NCBI GenBank assembly: GCA_900469445.1
Contig: UBXM01000006.1
Coordinates: forward strand, 1-64,000
Reading direction: 5' to 3'
Source of the DNA: Hyphomicrobiales bacterium
GTDB lineage: Bacteria; Pseudomonadota; Alphaproteobacteria; Rhizobiales; Rhizobiaceae
Length of the DNA: 64,000 nucleotides
This document shows positions 61,654 through 64,000 of this stretch, piece after piece (the stretch's first letter is position 1; every line of letters begins with the position of its first letter). The position numbers and the translations under genes were made by a program. A model generated the notes under the pieces. The model was not told the origin of the DNA, searched no databases, and worked only from the letters and a program-made list of their open reading frames with translations.

Positions 61654-63290
61654 GGGCATTTTCCTGGAATGAAACGGGGCGCGAAACCGCTGATCGCATT
61701 GAAGCGGATCTTTGCGCCGACTGGTATCTGGCCGGCGAGATCGAGATGATGGCCGGCGACATTGGCGATGACCGGATAACCGCCGGTCAGCGGATGATCG
61801 GCGAGGAAGAGCACGGGCTGGCCGCTGGCCGGAACCTGCAGGGCACCGCGAACGGTCGCCTCGCTCGGCAGTTCGCCATGGTTGGAACGTTCAAGCGCGT
61901 CGCCGGACAGACGGATGCCGACACGGCTCGATTGTGGCGTGACAGACCATTCCTGGCTCAAAAAACTTTCGACGGCGGCATCGGTAAACCAGTCGGTGCG
62001 CGGGCCCATGACCACATCCAGCACCACCGTTTCGTCGGTGCGCGGCATGGCGAAAGCAGGTTCTTCCGATGAAACGAACGCGTTTGCCGGTGCGGGCAGA
62101 ATGGCGACGACATCGCCGGCAACAAGCGCTGCCGGACCGATCTGCGCCAGCGTGTCGGTTGCGGCGCTGCCGAGAACCGGCGCGACATCGAAGCCGCCGC
62201 GGAGAGCAAGATAAGAGCGCATACCGGCGACTGGTGCGCCAAGTGAAACCACATCGCCGTCATCAAGGGCGATTGCGCTGTGATGCGTGGCGGAAATTTT
62301 TGTGCCGTTGGCGCCGGTAATGCTGATCGGTGTTGTGGCACCCGTCAGGGCCGTGACGCCTTGTCCGCGCATGCGAAAGCTGAGGCCGCCGAGGGCTATC
62401 TCAAGTGCCGGAGTGTTGGCCGGATTGCCGACAAGACGGTTGGCGGCCTTGAAGCCTGCCCGGTCGGCGGCGCCGGAAACGCTGATGCCCTGGCTCGCCT
62501 GTCCGGCGCGGCCGAGATCCTGAAAAACGACCGGCAGGCCGATGGCGATGATCTCGATGGCCGAAGCAGCATCTTCGAGACTGACCACCTTTGGCGTTTC
62601 AGTGGCGGTGCTCGACGGCTTGATCTCGTATGCCGCATCTTTTGCCATGTCGCGGAATTTGATGCGGCTGCCCGGCTGCAGAAGCGATGCGGGCGTGCGG
62701 TCGATATCGAACATGGCGAGCGGCGTCGTGCCGATCAACTGCCAGCCGCCCGGGCTGGTTTTCGGATAGATGCCGCTGAATTCGCCGGCAAGACCGACAG
62801 CACCGGCCGGAACTTTCGTGCGTGGAGATTTGCGACGCGGCACGGTGAGGCGTGGATCGCCGCCCGAAAGATAGGCAAAACCGGGGGCAAAACCGGTGAA
62901 GGCGGCGACATAATCGCTTTCGCCATGCAGGCGGATGACGCCTTCGATGCTGATGCCGAGAATGCCGGCAACTTCGGCCAGATCCTCGCCGTCATAACGA
63001 ACCGGAATTTCGACTAGCGCACCGGAGGCTGCCTTGCGTTCGCCACCGGCCAGAGCCGTAACGGCTGCGACCAGTGCGTCGTTGGAGATCGTGTAAGGAT
63101 CGAAAGAGACGAGCAGCGTGCGTGCCGCCGGAATGATTTCGGCAATACCCTCGACCGGATTGTTTTCCAGCGCTTCGAACAAAGCCAGCGCCTCGCCGAG
63201 ATCGGCAAGTTCCACGAGAATGCAGTCACTGCGCACCGGGAGGATGCGCATTGAGGTGTCTCGGGAGGAGGTGAGGGCGATGGGCTGCAT
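61650..63290 (-). CDS. Fused PxpB-PxpC (KipI-KipA / AHS1-AHS2) 5-oxoprolinase-type subunit
   Basis: A 546-residue fusion. Residues about 14-225 are the AHS1/KipI/PxpB domain (GFAPGFAYLSGGDPRLTVPRR and SPGGWQLIGTTP); residues about 240-540 are the AHS2/KipA/PxpC domain (FQDLGRAGQASQGISVSGAADRAGFKAANRLVGN, and GPRTDWF late). In E. coli PxpB and PxpC are separate and with PxpA hydrolyse 5-oxoproline to glutamate with ATP; in urea carboxylase the same two domains form the carboxyltransferase. Its stop overlaps the biotin carboxylase start. It begins six bases after the PxpA stop, with no good Shine-Dalgarno, so it relies on coupling; an internal ATG at 63251 is possible. Confidence 0.9.
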   Translation of the reverse strand: MQPIALTSSRDTSMRILPVRSDCILVELADLGEALALFEALENNPVEGIAEIIPAARTLLVSFDPYTISNDALVAAVTALAGGERKAASGALVEIPVRYDGEDLAEVAGILGISIEGVIRLHGESDYVAAFTGFAPGFAYLSGGDPRLTVPRRKSPRTKVPAGAVGLAGEFSGIYPKTSPGGWQLIGTTPLAMFDIDRTPASLLQPGSRIKFRDMAKDAAYEIKPSSTATETPKVVSLEDAASAIEIIAIGLPVVFQDLGRAGQASQGISVSGAADRAGFKAANRLVGNPANTPALEIALGGLSFRMRGQGVTALTGATTPISITGANGTKISATHHSAIALDDGDVVSLGAPVAGMRSYLALRGGFDVAPVLGSAATDTLAQIGPAALVAGDVVAILPAPANAFVSSEEPAFAMPRTDETVVLDVVMGPRTDWFTDAAVESFLSQEWSVTPQSSRVGIRLSGDALERSNHGELPSEATVRGALQVPASGQPVLFLADHPLTGGYPVIANVAGHHLDLAGQIPVGAKIRFNAISGFAPRFIPGKCP

Positions 63291-63296
63291 GATGGT

Positions 63297-64000
63297 TCAG
63301 GCAGCCGCGGTAAAGGATCGGATGGTCAGGCCCGATTGTTCGAATTTTTCTCGCAGGCGCTTGGCCATGGCAACGGCGCCTTCGCTGTCGCCATGCACAC
63401 AGATCGATTGAGCGTCGACCTTTGTCAACGTGCCGTCGATCGCCTCGATCACGCCTTCCTTCACCATGCGCACCATGCGTTCGGCAATCAGGTCGGGATC
63501 GTGCAGAACGGAACCTTTTTCACGACGCGATACGAGATTGCCTTCCGGCGTATAGGCACGGTCGGCAAAGGCTTCTGCCACGACGGTGAGGCCTGCGGCA
63601 CGGGCCTGTTCGACAAGCTGCGAGCCGGCAAGCGCCATCAGCACCAGCGACGGATCGACGGCCAGAATGGCATCGATGACATCCTTAGCCTGGCGGGCGT
63701 CAATGGCGATCGTGTTGTAGAGCGCGCCATGCGGCTTGACGTAGGTGACGCGGGTGCCAGCGGCCTTGGCGAGACCCTGCAGGGCGCCGATCTGGTAGAT
63801 CACGTCGCCGATCAGTTCTTCGCGGGTCGGGTCCATGTTGCGGCGGCCGAAACCGGCAAGGTCGCGATAACCGACATGTGCGCCGATTGAGACGCCGCGC
63901 TCGGCTGCTGCCTTCACTGTCTTGAGAATGCCGGCCGGATCACCTGCATGAAAACCGCAGGCGACATTGGCGCTGCTGACGATATCGAGCATGGCGGAAT
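63297..64000 (-). CDS. pxpA: 5-oxoprolinase subunit A (LamB/YcsF family), 5' end outside the window
   Basis: The C-terminal 234 codons of a LamB/YcsF (PxpA) protein; the frame stays open to the window edge, and the usual first 20-25 residues (NADLGEG motif) lie beyond it, so the apparent ATG at 63992 is internal. Visible family motifs: [46 protein letters not shown] (about 95 residues on), [20 protein letters not shown] and [19 protein letters not shown]. PxpA hydrolyses the activated lactam in the PxpABC 5-oxoprolinase. It is the most upstream gene visible in the transporter D operon. Confidence 0.92.
   Translation of the reverse strand, partial: SAMLDIVSSANVACGFHAGDPAGILKTVKAAAERGVSIGAHVGYRDLAGFGRRNMDPTREELIGDVIYQIGALQGLAKAAGTRVTYVKPHGALYNTIAIDARQAKDVIDAILAVDPSLVLMALAGSQLVEQARAAGLTVVAEAFADRAYTPEGNLVSRREKGSVLHDPDLIAERMVRMVKEGVIEAIDGTLTKVDAQSICVHGDSEGAVAMAKRLREKFEQSGLTIRSFTAAA

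Overview
The window looks like part of a secondary replicon (plasmid, megaplasmid or chromid) of a Rhizobiaceae-type alphaproteobacterium (Rhizobium/Agrobacterium/Neorhizobium range). The evidence is a complete repABC replication and partition cassette with its antisense RNA between repB and repC, a rhizobial-type L-rhamnose locus (rhaS, rhaR, rhaD, rhaI), an Irr-type iron box, high-GC coding with typical alphaproteobacterial antisense shadow ORFs, and dispersed palindromes of rhizobial type. No rRNA, tRNA, CRISPR array or insertion sequence was recognised.

Layout. 0-6 kb: rhamnose binding protein RhaS and DeoR repressor RhaR, divergent from the aldolase/dehydrogenase RhaD and isomerase RhaI; a tiny Pmp3/YqaE-like membrane protein gene lies antisense between rhaD and rhaI. 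6-9.7 kb: repC, repB, repA (minus strand) with a promoter/operator ahead of repA and a counter-transcribed RNA gene. 9.9-10.8 kb: an Irr-box-controlled four-cysteine small protein and a small membrane protein. 10.8-22 kb: a DapA-family enzyme, RidA, a family-5 (dipeptide/opine-type) ABC transporter A, an M81/MlrC peptidase, a DSD1-like PLP enzyme and an RpiR regulator, apparently tied together by three copies of an 18-bp operator-like motif. 22-25 kb: MFS and MATE exporters. 25-32 kb: a polyamine-type ABC transporter followed by a flavin monooxygenase, a DsbA-like isomerase and two CMD/AhpD-family proteins. 32-35 kb: Asp/Glu racemase, Lrp regulator and octopine/nopaline-dehydrogenase-family enzyme. 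35-45 kb: GntR/UTRA regulator, two M20 hydrolases, an M24/creatinase-like hydrolase and ABC transporter B. 45-53 kb: GntR/FadR regulator, ABC transporter C and a gamma-glutamyltransferase. 53-64 kb: M14 carboxypeptidase-like protein, ABC transporter D, a biotin carboxylase-BCCP protein, a fused PxpB-PxpC protein and the start-truncated PxpA (runs off the window end).

How it works together. About 50 kb is a scavenging island: four peptide/opine-class ABC importers, each with its two ATPases fused into one polypeptide, and each packaged with its own hydrolase or racemase-type chemistry (MlrC + DSD-like lyase + RidA; M20 + M24; gamma-glutamyltransferase; M14 + biotin-dependent oxoprolinase-type enzyme). 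The theme is import and breakdown of unusual peptides, gamma-glutamyl compounds, lactams such as 5-oxoproline, D-amino acids and opines; the exact substrates are not shown by sequence. The most unusual unit is the last one: a biotin carboxylase, a carboxyltransferase-like PxpBC and a LamB/YcsF hydrolase form what resembles a split urea-amidolyase re-targeted to a lactam. Every one of the six solute-binding-protein genes is followed by a strong hairpin.
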